A stretch of 64,000 bases of DNA from Comamonadaceae bacterium (GTDB lineage Bacteria > Pseudomonadota > Gammaproteobacteria > Burkholderiales > Burkholderiaceae_C): assembly GCA_947373105.1 (NCBI GenBank), contig CANBWK010000003.1, forward strand, positions 1 through 64,000, in the 5' to 3' direction. Shown here piece after piece: positions 33,660 to 42,780 of the stretch (its first letter is position 1; each line of letters opens with the position of its first letter). The position numbers were made by a program, and so were the translations under genes. The notes below the pieces were generated by a model. The model was not told where the DNA came from, did not search any database, and saw nothing but the letters and a program-made list of their open reading frames with translations.

Positions 33660-34385
33660 TTGAGCGCACTCTTGAATCTTCTGAATGAATTAGCCCCTTA
33701 CGGCATACTTCGTGCGGGCATGAATCTCGGCAATACACTTTTCACACGCCAAGATAATTCAGGTCAATTGCATGGTGTCAGTGTTGATTTAATGTCAGAG
33801 TTGGCTAAGCGTTTAAGCGTTCCACTTGAGTTCGTAACCTTTGCCCAACCGGGACAAGTGGCTGATGCATCGACAAAAGACGCTTGGGATGTCGCCATTC
33901 TGGCCATTGAGAAGACCAGGGCACAAACCATTTCATTCTCTCCCGCCATGACTGAGATTGAAGCAGGGTACGTCGTGCATCAAAATTCTGCTCTATTGCT
34001 TACTGAACATGTAGATGCCAAAGGGGTAAAAATTGCCGCACCAGAAAAAGCTGGCTATGAACTGTTTTTGACGGGTTCGCTGAAAAACGCGTCAATTGTT
34101 CGCACCCCCAACTTTGCAAGTTCACTGGAAATTTTCAACGAAAAAAAAGTTGATGCTCTAGCAGGCCTGAAACCCAACCTCATTGAATCAATGCACATGC
34201 TTCAAGATGCGAGATTATTGGATGAAAAATTCATGACGGTCAACCATGGTTTCGCAATGCCACTCGGTCGAGACGTTGCAAATGCGTATTTACAGAATTT
34301 TGTTAAAGAATTGATCTCATCCGGATTTATTTCTCGCTCTATTGAAACCCATCAAATTAAGGGGCTAACCGCAATCAAAGCATGA
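33660..34385 (+). CDS. Signal-less family-3 solute-binding-domain protein
   Basis: A 241-residue protein with the two-lobe fold of amino-acid-type periplasmic binding proteins (SBP family 3): GILRAGMNLGNTLFTRQ, GVSVDLMSELAKRLSVPLEFV, WDVAILAIEKTRAQTISFSPAM and IFNEKKVDALAGLKP. It has no signal peptide, and no lost signal is visible in the 220 bases upstream, so it appears cytoplasmic. The start is uncertain: TTG 33660 has no SD and ATG 33720 would remove the first strand. A cytoplasmic member could be an enzyme-like relative (such as cyclohexadienyl-dehydratase types) or a ligand sensor. It sits between a Bug and a GST gene. Confidence 0.78.
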   Translation: MSALLNLLNELAPYGILRAGMNLGNTLFTRQDNSGQLHGVSVDLMSELAKRLSVPLEFVTFAQPGQVADASTKDAWDVAILAIEKTRAQTISFSPAMTEIEAGYVVHQNSALLLTEHVDAKGVKIAAPEKAGYELFLTGSLKNASIVRTPNFASSLEIFNEKKVDALAGLKPNLIESMHMLQDARLLDEKFMTVNHGFAMPLGRDVANAYLQNFVKELISSGFISRSIETHQIKGLTAIKA

Positions 34386-34421
34386 GTCGTCCATTTCAAT
34401 TAATCAACTTCAATTTTTACC

Positions 34422-35120
34422 ATGATCAAGTTTTACTTTAATGCCGCCCCAAATCCAGCCAAAGTAGCTCTGCTACTCGAAGAGCTCGGACTTCCTTACG
34501 AAACCATTCCTGTGGACACCCGTAAGGGAGAACAGCACGAGCCGAATTTCACCAAGATCAACCCGAACGCCAAGGTACCAGCCATCATTGATGGCGATGC
34601 CGTTGTATTTGACAGCAACGCCATCCTTCTTTACCTTGCAGACAAAGAAAACAAGTTTGTACCTGATAAATTGCAAAACGCTTCACGTGGTGAGATGCTC
34701 TCTTGGCTGATGTTTATTGCCAGCGGTATTGGACCCTACTCTGGCCAAGCTGTTCACTTCCGAGTTGCAGCACCAGAGCCTAAAGAATATGCAATGAATC
34801 GCTATGACTTCGAAGCCAATAGGCACTGGAAAATCATTGACGATCAACTGGCTTCACATCACTACATGCTGGGCGAGAACTACAGCATTGTCGATATGGC
34901 TCTGTGGGGTTGGGCACGTCTGGCACCGTTTGTTCTGGGTGGTGAAGATACTTGGACAAAACTGCCTAACGTCAAGCGCCTGCTCGACGAGCTCAATGAA
35001 CGGCCCGCGGCAAAGCGCGTCGAAGTTTTGCGGACGTCATTTCAATGGAAAACCGAAATGGACGATGAAGCAAGGCGCGCGATGTTCCCTCAAAATGAAC
35101 GACTCAAAAAGCCAGCCTAA
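34422..35120 (+). CDS. Glutathione S-transferase (YghU/YfcG-like)
   Basis: A 232-residue GST with the nu-type pattern: MIKFYFNAAPNPAKVALLLEE, INPNAKVPAIID with cis-Pro, and FDSNAILLYLAD in the thioredoxin-like domain; YSIVDMALWGWARL in the helical domain. YfcG/YghU-type enzymes act on organic peroxides and disulfides. A Thr/Asn active site is typical of this class; Asn in NAAPNPAK is the candidate. It is the last gene of the rightward run starting with the acyl-CoA synthetase and converges on the Bug-SDR operon. Confidence 0.9.
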   Translation: MIKFYFNAAPNPAKVALLLEELGLPYETIPVDTRKGEQHEPNFTKINPNAKVPAIIDGDAVVFDSNAILLYLADKENKFVPDKLQNASRGEMLSWLMFIASGIGPYSGQAVHFRVAAPEPKEYAMNRYDFEANRHWKIIDDQLASHHYMLGENYSIVDMALWGWARLAPFVLGGEDTWTKLPNVKRLLDELNERPAAKRVEVLRTSFQWKTEMDDEARRAMFPQNERLKKPA

Positions 35121-35132
35121 CCGCGTTGCAGA

Positions 35133-36152
35133 CTAATTCAAACCCTTGATGGCCTCGGCAAACAACGCGTTCTGGTCCTTGAGATACTGCTTGTAATCTT
35201 CGGGATTCAGTAACTTGATTTCTGCACCAAATAATTTCAAATTCCCTGAAATTTGTGTGTTGTATTTCTCAACTGTTTTCTGAGCAGCCACATAAATTTG
35301 ATCAATCACTTCTTTGGGTGTTCCTTTGGGGGCAGAGATACCGTAGTAGGCTGGGCCAGCGATCTTGTAGCCTAACTCTCTCAGGGTTGGAACATCCGGC
35401 AAGGACTTCAATCTCTGGAGACTGAAAACAGCCAGAGGTCTTAAAGCACCGGATTCCACTTGAGGCTGCACTGCACCAACGGCCGCGGATGACAATTGAA
35501 CGTGTCCGCCGAGCAAAGAAGTAATGGCGGGCCCACTACCCTTTTCCGGAATATGGGTCCATTTGATACCTGCTTCTTTGCTGAAAATTTCGGCTAACAA
35601 ATGGGTAATGCCCATTGCACCAGAGGTCGTGTAGTTGATTTTTTCAGGATTCAACTTCGAATAATCGACCAATTCCTTGAGCGTTTTCCAGGGTGCATTC
35701 TTTGCAACCACGAGCATCATTCCGCCTTCAGAAAGGCTCGCAACGGGTTCAAAAGAGTCCAACGAGTACTTGATTTCTTTATTGGCCAGTGGCACCACTA
35801 CAATGGACCCAGGCGACGTACCGACAAGCGTTGTTCCATCGGGTTTACTGAGGGCAACAGAACCAGCGCCTATGCCACCACCGGCACCCGGTTTAAAGTT
35901 CAACACCACAGACTGCCCAAGAAATTCTCCCATTCGATCGGCAAAAGGCCTGATCATGTTGTCCGTATCTCCTGGCGCAAATGGGATCACTATTTGTATG
36001 GGCTTCGTAGGAAATTTTTCGGCAGTCAGCGCTAAGGGGCTTATCAGCATCAAAGGTAAGAATGCACACAAGGCTAACGATCCCGGTGAATGTTTTAGCC
36101 ATTTTTTCGGACTGCAAAGATCACGAAAATTATCGATAAAGACTTGATTCAT
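35133..36152 (-). CDS. Bug/TctC-family periplasmic binding protein
   Basis: A 339-residue Bug receptor with a long N-terminus: a hydrophobic export segment at about residues 24-43 (ending LALTAEKF) follows a 20-residue polar start. ATG 36152 has a good SD (AGGAG, six bases). Family blocks: VIPFAPGDTDNMIRPFA, where PGD replaces PGG; LNFKPGAGGGIGAGSVA; SGAMGITHLLAEIF; IPEKGSGPAITSLLGG. It is the last gene of a leftward SDR-SDR-Bug operon, linking uptake of a ligand with alcohol or ketone oxidoreduction. Confidence 0.92.
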   Translation of the reverse strand: MNQVFIDNFRDLCSPKKWLKHSPGSLALCAFLPLMLISPLALTAEKFPTKPIQIVIPFAPGDTDNMIRPFADRMGEFLGQSVVLNFKPGAGGGIGAGSVALSKPDGTTLVGTSPGSIVVVPLANKEIKYSLDSFEPVASLSEGGMMLVVAKNAPWKTLKELVDYSKLNPEKINYTTSGAMGITHLLAEIFSKEAGIKWTHIPEKGSGPAITSLLGGHVQLSSAAVGAVQPQVESGALRPLAVFSLQRLKSLPDVPTLRELGYKIAGPAYYGISAPKGTPKEVIDQIYVAAQKTVEKYNTQISGNLKLFGAEIKLLNPEDYKQYLKDQNALFAEAIKGLN

Positions 36153-36168
36153 TTTTTTCTCCTGCTGA

Positions 36169-36978
36169 TTAATCGCATTTTGCTGTCATGCCGCCATCGA
36201 CAATCAGCTCCGTACCTGTAATGAATCTGGCTTCATCAGAAGCCAAAAAAAGTGCCGCATTTGCGGTATCACGACCATCACCCATAAATGGCATCGGAAT
36301 ACGTGCTTGTCTGCGCTTCAAAAGCGCTTGCAAATCCCCTGCACTTTGGGTTTTAGCCAGAACGGCATCAACCAATGGGGTGTGCAACTGGCCGGGCAAA
36401 ATAGAATTTATTCGAATGCCTTTCTGGGCATATTCAACGGCAACAACGCGACCAAACTGTATGACGCCGGCTTTAGAAACGGCATAGCCTACTTGGGGTG
36501 CACCGCTGAAACGTATCCCGGAAATCGAGGCAATATTCACAATCGCGCCTGAACCTTTTTTCTCCATCACTGGAATCACATATTTGCAGGTCAAAAATAC
36601 GGACTTCAAATTCAAATCGATTTGGGCATCAAATAAAGCCTCCGACAAGGCAACCGGCCCCCCTGGTGCAGGCCCCCCAACATTGTTGACAAGAATATCA
36701 ATGCCTCCATACTGGGCTAAACAAGCATGGACCAAGGCTTGAACAGATTCTGCTTGGGTGACATCGGCAACATAAGGTGTGAAATCGCCCCCAAACTCAC
36801 GGATCAAACTCTGGGTCTCGGTCATCGCATCCGGATTAATGTCCACAGCGAACACTTTTGCACCCTCCTGAGCGAAACGCACGGCAATAGCCCGGCCATT
36901 ACCCCAACCAGGACCAACGCAACCAGCGCCAGTAATGATTGCCACTTTGTTTTCTAATCTGCGTTCGGGTGCATACAT
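36169..36978 (-). CDS. Short-chain dehydrogenase/reductase
   Basis: A 269-residue classical SDR. The cofactor loop reads TGAGCVGPGWGNG, a longer form of TGxxxGxG with GWGNG, shared with the upstream paralogue. NNVGG, the catalytic Ser in VNIASISG and YAVSK (Tyr/Lys) follow. An acidic residue after beta2 (VDINPDAM) suggests NAD(H). The end LIVDGGMTAKCD is typical. It lies 16 bases before the Bug gene and 21 bases after the other SDR. It probably oxidises a hydroxy group of a cyclic or aromatic intermediate. Confidence 0.92.
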   Translation of the reverse strand: MYAPERRLENKVAIITGAGCVGPGWGNGRAIAVRFAQEGAKVFAVDINPDAMTETQSLIREFGGDFTPYVADVTQAESVQALVHACLAQYGGIDILVNNVGGPAPGGPVALSEALFDAQIDLNLKSVFLTCKYVIPVMEKKGSGAIVNIASISGIRFSGAPQVGYAVSKAGVIQFGRVVAVEYAQKGIRINSILPGQLHTPLVDAVLAKTQSAGDLQALLKRRQARIPMPFMGDGRDTANAALFLASDEARFITGTELIVDGGMTAKCD

Positions 36979-36999
36979 GAATTTTTAATCTTCCTGTGT

Positions 37000-37794
37000 T
37001 TAAGGCGTAGCGGAGGTCAAACCACCATCCACCACAATACTCTGAGCGGTGATGTAACGACTTTCGTCACTGGCCAAGAAAACCACTGCATTGGCAATAT
37101 CCCAGGCATCTCCCATGTAACCTGCCGGCACTTGCTTATGACGATGTGCAACAAACGCCTCGAACTGCCCGCCTGCATATTTGTCAGCCAAACGTTTAAC
37201 CAATGGGGTAAAAACCAAACCGGGCACGACACAATTCAAACGGATGCCCTTGTTTGCGTAGAGCACCGCCGTGGTTTTCGTCAACTGCATCAAGGCCGCC
37301 TTAGCAGCTGCATAAGCGACCTGCGGTTTACCCACGTAGCGCAAACCCGCAACCGAGGAGATACTGATGACCGATCCGTATCCTTGCTTTTCCATAACCG
37401 GAAGTACCGACTTCATCGTCAGGAAAGCCGTCTTCACGTTCAAATCCATTTGTCCATCCCAAGTGTCTTCGCTCATCTCAACAGGGCCGCCAGGCTCGGA
37501 TTGCCCAACGTTATTGACCAAAATGTCAATACGACCAAATTTTTCTAGGCAGGCATCCACCATGGATTGAACTTCTTGTGCTTGGGTCACGTCTGCCGTG
37601 GTGACATAGGCTGTACCGCCTTCATCTTGGATAATTTTTTGCGTGACTTTGGCAGCATCAAGATCACGATCAACCCCAAAAATGGTTGCTCCCTGGCGCG
37701 CGAGTAAAACCGTAATCGCCTTGCCATTGCCCCAACCTTCGCCTTTTGTACCGCAGCCAGTGACCAAAGCAACTTTTCCGTCGAGTCTGAACAC
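37000..37794 (-). CDS. Short-chain dehydrogenase/reductase (paralogue)
   Basis: A 264-residue classical SDR with TGCGTKGEGWGNGKA as cofactor loop, VDRDLDAAK after beta2, NNVGQ, SISSVAGLRY and the YAAAK catalytic pair. It shares the unusual GWGNG loop, the GGPV-[A/M]SE segment and overall length with the downstream SDR, so the two are probably tandem duplicates with divided substrate or stereochemical preference. It is the first gene of the SDR-SDR-Bug operon. ATG 37794 has SD AAGGAG at good spacing. Confidence 0.92.
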   Translation of the reverse strand: MFRLDGKVALVTGCGTKGEGWGNGKAITVLLARQGATIFGVDRDLDAAKVTQKIIQDEGGTAYVTTADVTQAQEVQSMVDACLEKFGRIDILVNNVGQSEPGGPVEMSEDTWDGQMDLNVKTAFLTMKSVLPVMEKQGYGSVISISSVAGLRYVGKPQVAYAAAKAALMQLTKTTAVLYANKGIRLNCVVPGLVFTPLVKRLADKYAGGQFEAFVAHRHKQVPAGYMGDAWDIANAVVFLASDESRYITAQSIVVDGGLTSATP

Positions 37795-37980
37795 AATATC
37801 TCCTTTAAGGTCAGTGCCACAGCTATTGTCGACCTGAGATGGTTTTTGTGCAAGCAGCTACCGTGATGGCAGGACCACATGCATAACAACTGCAGAGTTT
37901 TTAATCTAGATCAAAGGGAACAAATAGATGGGGGTTATTCTTAAGTCCGTGCACGGAGTTGAGGATAAATCCCGACCACC

Positions 37981-38135
37981 GACACAAATTTGGGGGGGCT
38001 TGGAAACAAGCCGAAGCTTGGCCTCCGAGGAGGCCGACTAAGATGAGGACGAAGCTCAGACCGATTTGGAATTGAAAAACCCAATTGGGGTTCCTCACAC
38101 AGCCCGCCATTTCGTTTGAAATGGCGGGCTTCTTC
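37981..38135 (+). ncRNA. Candidate structured small RNA
   Basis: The 420-base gap between the SDR operon and the dienelactone-hydrolase gene holds a run of strong hairpins on the plus strand: GGCTTG-GAAA-CAAGCC (37997-38012, GNRA tetraloop), GGCCTC-CGAG-GAGGCC (38020-38035), a weak AATTG/CAATT stem (about 38070-38086), and a terminator-like hairpin ending at 38135. A segment AAGCTT near 38014 can pair with AAGCT near 38052 and close the second hairpin. A GATAAAT about ten bases before 37981 is a possible -10. There is no ORF. I cannot match it to a known RNA family; it may also be the 5' leader of the next gene. Confidence 0.4.
38101..38135 (+). terminator. Rho-independent terminator-like hairpin
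   Basis: AGCCCGCCATTTC pairs with GAAATGGCGGGCT around a GTTT loop (13-bp perfect stem), followed by TTCTTC. It ends about 78 bases before the dienelactone-hydrolase ATG, so it either ends the candidate RNA or attenuates that gene. Confidence 0.75.
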
Positions 38136-38213
38136 ATTGCACTAAGCCACCTGTGCAGCAAAAAGGCTGAGGCTAGCTCATAATGGACCTCTTGCCCTTT
38201 GGAGATATTCAGC

Positions 38214-38957
38214 ATGATTGAAGAAAACATTGATATCCAAACCGCCAATGGTTCAATGAACACATTCGTCGTCTTTCCAGAGGAAGATGGCCCTCATCCC
38301 ATCGTCTTTTTTTACATGGACGCACCCGGAAAACGTGAAGAGTTACACGACATGGCCAGAAGGCTTGCCAGCGTCGGTTATTTTGTTGTTTTACCCAACC
38401 TCTATTACCGACGTAGTCGCGACTTTTATCTCAAGGAACGTACACCTGAGGCTCTAGAAGTCATGTTCAGCCATATGGGTTCGTTAAACGCCAGCACCAC
38501 GCAAATAGACACGCAAGCTATGCTCAATTTTGTTGATCGCCATGCTATGGCAGATCAGTCGCGTATTGGTGCAGTCGGCTATTGCATGAGCGGCCCTTTC
38601 GTCATGTGGGCTGGCGCACAATTTCAAGACAGGTTCCAATGCATTGCCTCCATTCATGGGGCCAACATGGCAAGTGACGAGCCAGACTCGCCCCATCTCA
38701 TGGCGTCCAAATTGAAATGCGAGTGCTACTTTGCATGTGCAGAAATTGACAAATGGGCACCGCCTGCAGATATCCAAAAATTGGAAACTTCACTTTTGGC
38801 GTCCAAAGTGAATCACCGAATCGAATGGTATCCCCAAGTGGAGCATGGCTTTGTTTTTCCCAAACGAGAAGGTATTTACAACGCCCCTGCAGCTGAACGT
38901 CATTGGGAGCGCTTATTCAGTCTGTTTGACCGAAATTTGAACCGTAATCAAGGGTAA
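38214..38957 (+). CDS. Dienelactone hydrolase family protein
   Basis: A 247-residue alpha/beta hydrolase of the dienelactone hydrolase family. ATG 38214 follows TTTGGAG by nine bases; the TTG start in the ORF track lies within the SD itself. The nucleophile motif is GYCMSGPFVMW with the Cys characteristic of the family, the acid is probably Asp in CAEIDKWAPPAD, and the His is in VEHGFVFPKREG. Such enzymes hydrolyse dienelactones in chlorocatechol degradation or related esters. Its 3' end overlaps the convergent MFS gene by 10 bases. Confidence 0.9.
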   Translation: MIEENIDIQTANGSMNTFVVFPEEDGPHPIVFFYMDAPGKREELHDMARRLASVGYFVVLPNLYYRRSRDFYLKERTPEALEVMFSHMGSLNASTTQIDTQAMLNFVDRHAMADQSRIGAVGYCMSGPFVMWAGAQFQDRFQCIASIHGANMASDEPDSPHLMASKLKCECYFACAEIDKWAPPADIQKLETSLLASKVNHRIEWYPQVEHGFVFPKREGIYNAPAAERHWERLFSLFDRNLNRNQG

Positions 38958-40204
38958 CGGGGAATTTCAAGTGCCTCGTAAAGAGGCACAATTTCTTGTC
39001 GAATGCGTGAAAAATAATGCGCATAGATCAAGCTCGCGAAAAGTCCTAGGCTGGCACAAAGTGATAATGCTTGGGGGCTTCCCAAGCCATGTGCCAACCA
39101 GCCGGAAAATAAAGACCCCAAGGGCGTCATTCCCAAAAAAGACATCACATACAGTGCGGCCACCCTGCCCCGCAATTCATCTGGCACGATGCTTTGAAGC
39201 ACGGTGTTGGTTGCTGCTGCCGTCAGCATCATGCCAAGTCCCGAAATGAAAAGCAGTGGCAAAGCCAACCACAAAGAAGTGGCCAAAGAAAATGCAATTA
39301 AGGCCACACTGGAAATGCCTGCACTCCAGCCCATCACCTTGAATAAACCGCGAATACTTGACCGCGATGCCAAATAAAGCATGCCACACACGGCGCCCAT
39401 CCCTGACGCGCTGTACAGCAGTCCCAAAGTTTGCGAGTCTCCATGAAAACGTTCGCTGGCAAACCAAGGCATCAAAGAGCTATACGACTGCAAACTGAAG
39501 CTGCTGATGGCCAAGAGCACCAGTGCACAGCGACTCGGAAAGAACCCGTAGGCATGCACCAGCCCAGCCATCAATTGACGCGCCATTCCTGTTGTGGCTT
39601 TTTTGCGAACAAGAACGCCGATATGGGTAGCGTGCAAGGCAACCAGCACGGCAAAGCGCATCAGACAATTCATGACAAAACTCCAGATTTCGCCAAAGCT
39701 TGCAGTGATTAACCCACCGATCATCGGACCGATGAAGCGAGCGCCATTCATCACTGTGGCATTCAAAGCGATGGCATTCGTAAGCGCCTGTCGATCGGGT
39801 AAGAGCTTGGCGACCAAGGCTTGACGGGCTGGCGCATCAAATGCATTGCCAATGCCTAAAACCAAATTGCCCAGAACGATATGCCAAGCTTGTATCTGGT
39901 CGGTAGCGATCAAAATCAACATCACCAGAGATTGAGACATTGCCAAGATGTTGGTGGCATACAAGACTCGCCGAACATCCAGACGATCAATTAACACCCC
40001 GGCAAAGGGTGTGATGAGCAACAAAGGAATTTGCAGGGTAAAAGCCGATAGCCCCAGCATCAAAGTGGAGCCCGACAATCTAAAAACCAGCCAACTTGTG
40101 GCTACCAGTTGAATCCAATTGCCAATTTGTGAGGTGCCTTGTCCAATCAAAAACAAACGAAAGTTGCGGTGCTGAAGGGCACGCAGACTGTTCGGAAGTT
40201 TCAT
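38948..40204 (-). CDS. MFS transporter (EntS/MFS_3-like exporter)
   Basis: A roughly 418-residue, 12-helix major facilitator of the MFS_3 (enterobactin-exporter-like) type. Beginning text is LQHRNFRLFLIGQGTSQIGNWIQ, followed by the motif-A-like loop GVLIDRLDVRRVLYATN and, in the second half, SIVPDELRGRVAALYVMSF. I start at ATG 40204, with AGGA eight bases upstream, rather than the TTG at 40222. Probably drives drug or metabolite efflux with protons. It stands alone, pointing left. Confidence 0.9.
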   Translation of the reverse strand: MKLPNSLRALQHRNFRLFLIGQGTSQIGNWIQLVATSWLVFRLSGSTLMLGLSAFTLQIPLLLITPFAGVLIDRLDVRRVLYATNILAMSQSLVMLILIATDQIQAWHIVLGNLVLGIGNAFDAPARQALVAKLLPDRQALTNAIALNATVMNGARFIGPMIGGLITASFGEIWSFVMNCLMRFAVLVALHATHIGVLVRKKATTGMARQLMAGLVHAYGFFPSRCALVLLAISSFSLQSYSSLMPWFASERFHGDSQTLGLLYSASGMGAVCGMLYLASRSSIRGLFKVMGWSAGISSVALIAFSLATSLWLALPLLFISGLGMMLTAAATNTVLQSIVPDELRGRVAALYVMSFLGMTPLGSLFSGWLAHGLGSPQALSLCASLGLFASLIYAHYFSRIRQEIVPLYEALEIPRYP

Positions 40205-40378
40205 AAAGCCAATCCTGGGCAAAAGACGTTGGGGAATATCCTCATTTTAGGGGTGCCGACAGACCGCAAACTCAAGCGAGCCTGAGAAATACGCGGTTGC
40301 CTGTCTCCCTTTGGACTGACCTTCAAGAGAATCTGTCTATTAATAAGGTCTCAATATCAATTTGGAAAGTTTTAAACC

Positions 40379-40810
40379 ATGGCCTCTATATGGCAAAAAC
40401 CCGTCTCGGTCGAGATCCTGATGGCCAATCACCACAATACCGCACCCGGCACTTTGGGAATCGAATTTATTGAAGTAGGCGAAGATTTTTTACGGGCACG
40501 CGTCCCGGTGGATCACCGCACCCGCCAGCCCTATGGCATCTTGCACGGTGGTGTTTCTGTGGTTTTGGCTGAAACCTTGGGGTCTTGTGGGGCTGCCTAC
40601 TCAGTGCCACCTGGACACCGTGCTGTGGGTTTGGACATCAATGCCAACCACATCAAAGCCACCAGCTCGGGTTGGGTCACTGGGATTGCCCGACCCGTCC
40701 ACAGAGGTCGAACCACCCATGTATGGCACATTGATCTGCACAATGATGCCGGTGAATTAACATGCGTTTCACGCATAACCATGGCAATTTTGGCGCCTAA
40801 AACAGATTAA
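40379..40810 (+). CDS. Hotdog-fold acyl-CoA thioesterase (PaaI/MenI-like)
   Basis: A 143-residue hotdog thioesterase of the PaaI group. The active-site segment is PYGILHGGVSVVLAETLGSCGA: the HGG loop and a catalytic Glu on the central helix. DINANHIKATSSGWVTG forms the following strand. Enzymes of this kind hydrolyse phenylacetyl-CoA, 1,4-dihydroxy-2-naphthoyl-CoA or similar aryl-CoA thioesters. No signal peptide. It lies about 150 bases before the 2-oxoacid oxidoreductase operon, too far to be sure of cotranscription. Confidence 0.9.
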   Translation: MASIWQKPVSVEILMANHHNTAPGTLGIEFIEVGEDFLRARVPVDHRTRQPYGILHGGVSVVLAETLGSCGAAYSVPPGHRAVGLDINANHIKATSSGWVTGIARPVHRGRTTHVWHIDLHNDAGELTCVSRITMAILAPKTD

Positions 40811-40956
40811 CTCAGTGGTTCAATCAAAACTTGATCCAACCCCAAGCTTTGAATGCATTCTGGTTGAAATCCGTATTGTTTTTTAAATTTAAACCGTGTT
40901 TAATGAATTGACTTCACGTGTTTTTTAACTTGTCCTGAAGATCCTAGGAGAGCAAT

Positions 40957-42780
40957 TTGCAAGCTACCGACACCCGCGACCCGGATTATTTTCATAAAGT
41001 GGTTGACTGTCAGTGGGCTTGCCCCGCTCATACCCCAGTTCCGGAGTACATCCGCTTGATTGGACAAGGAAAGTACACCGATGCCTACATGGTCAACTGG
41101 ACGTCTAATGTGTTCCCTGGTATTTTGGGGCGAACCTGTGACCGCCCTTGCGAACCGGCTTGCCGAAGATCTCGCGTCGAAGAAAACAATGGTGAAAAAC
41201 CTGAGCCGGTGGCAATATGCCGCCTCAAACGCGTTGCGGCAGACTTCAAAGATGACATCACAGACCGAATGCCCACGATTGCTTCGTTCAATGGCAAAAG
41301 AGTAGTTTGTATTGGCGCTGGCCCCGCATCACTGACCGTTGCAAGAGACTTGGCACCACTGGGTTATCACGTGACCATTTTTGATGGCGAGAAAAAAGCC
41401 GGTGGTTTCATTCGATCGCAAATTCCGAAATTCAGATTACCTGAAACCGTGATTGACGAAGAAACAGGCTACATCCTGGACATGGGTGTTGATTTCAAAA
41501 GCGGTCACCGCATCGACTCCATGAAGTCCTTGATGGGCATGGGTTTTGATGCCATTTTTGTCGGCAGTGGCGCCCCTAGAGGAAGAAACTTGGATATCCC
41601 AGGAAGAGAACAAGCCAAATCAAATATCCACATAGGTATCGATTGGTTGGCTTCTGTTTCTTTTGGGCACATTACAGAGGTGGGGGAAAAAGTGATTGTC
41701 TTGGGCGGCGGTAACACAGCCATGGACTGCTGCAGATCAGCCTTAAGACTCGGCAGCAGCGATGTCAAAGTCATCGTACGTAGCGGCTTTGAGGAAATGA
41801 AAGCGTCTCCATGGGAAAAAGAAGATGCCATTCATGAAGGCATTCCCATCATCAACTTCCATGTCCCCAAAACATTTGAGCATGTGAATGGAAAATTAAA
41901 GGGTATGACTTTCGAGGTTGTGAAGGCGATCGTAGATGAAAAGGGACGACGCAAACTGGTCCCCACGGGTGAGCCCGATGCCTTCTTTGAATGTGACACC
42001 GTTTTATTGGCCGTCGGTCAAGAAAATGCATTCCAGTGGATTGAAAATGATTGCGGCATTCAAATGAATGAGTGGGGAATGCCTGAACTGAATGAAAAGA
42101 CATTTCAATCTTCTGTAGACAACATCTATTTTGGTGGCGATGCCGCATGGGGACCCAAAAACATCATCACGGCAGTGGCCCATGGCCACGAGGCAGCGGT
42201 CTCCATCGACCTCTTCCTGAAGCAACAAGATGTGGCCATTCGTCCTGACCCATTGACGAATCTCATGTCACAGAAAATGGGAATTCACGAGTGGAGTTAC
42301 CACAACGACGTCTCCAACGATACGCGTTTTAAAGTGCCATGGGCAAATGCAGAAAAAGCATTGGCAAGTATTCGCATTGAAGTTGAATTGGGTTTTGATG
42401 CTGCAACCGCTTTCAAGGAAGCCCACCGGTGTCTTAACTGTGATGTTCAAACTGTATTTACAACGGAAACATGCATCGAGTGCGATGCCTGTGTTGATAT
42501 CTGCCCCATGGACAGTCTTACGATCACCAAAATTGGAGAGGAGTCAGATTTGCGAGGCAGACTTAAAGCACCCGCTACCAACCTCAGCCAAGATTTGTTT
42601 GTCTCAACGACCCTGAAATCAGGACGCATCATGGTCAAAGACGAAGACGTTTGCCTGCACTGTGGGCTGTGCGCAGAACGCTGTCCGACCGGTGCGTGGG
42701 ACATGCAAAAGTTTCTGCTGAACACAGCGAAAGCAGGCGAGTCCAAGCCAAGCATCTCTAACACCATAGGAATTACATGA
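40957..42780 (+). CDS. GltD-like FAD/NAD(P)H oxidoreductase with two C-terminal 4Fe-4S clusters
   Basis: A 607-residue cytoplasmic flavoprotein. N-terminal Cys set (CQWACP, CDRPCEPACR) is the GltD/NfnB-type 4Fe-4S domain; VVCIGAGPASLTVARDL (about 117-133) is the FAD Rossmann fold; VIVLGGGNTAMDCCR is the NAD(P) fold; YFGGDAAWGP completes FAD binding. The C-terminal ferredoxin part carries CIECDACVDICP (from 506) and CLHCGLCAERCP (from 566). TTG 40957 has AGGAG six bases before it. It overlaps the oxidoreductase alpha gene by ATGA. It probably transfers electrons between the 2-oxoacid oxidoreductase and NAD(P), replacing a free ferredoxin. Confidence 0.92.
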   Translation: MQATDTRDPDYFHKVVDCQWACPAHTPVPEYIRLIGQGKYTDAYMVNWTSNVFPGILGRTCDRPCEPACRRSRVEENNGEKPEPVAICRLKRVAADFKDDITDRMPTIASFNGKRVVCIGAGPASLTVARDLAPLGYHVTIFDGEKKAGGFIRSQIPKFRLPETVIDEETGYILDMGVDFKSGHRIDSMKSLMGMGFDAIFVGSGAPRGRNLDIPGREQAKSNIHIGIDWLASVSFGHITEVGEKVIVLGGGNTAMDCCRSALRLGSSDVKVIVRSGFEEMKASPWEKEDAIHEGIPIINFHVPKTFEHVNGKLKGMTFEVVKAIVDEKGRRKLVPTGEPDAFFECDTVLLAVGQENAFQWIENDCGIQMNEWGMPELNEKTFQSSVDNIYFGGDAAWGPKNIITAVAHGHEAAVSIDLFLKQQDVAIRPDPLTNLMSQKMGIHEWSYHNDVSNDTRFKVPWANAEKALASIRIEVELGFDAATAFKEAHRCLNCDVQTVFTTETCIECDACVDICPMDSLTITKIGEESDLRGRLKAPATNLSQDLFVSTTLKSGRIMVKDEDVCLHCGLCAERCPTGAWDMQKFLLNTAKAGESKPSISNTIGIT

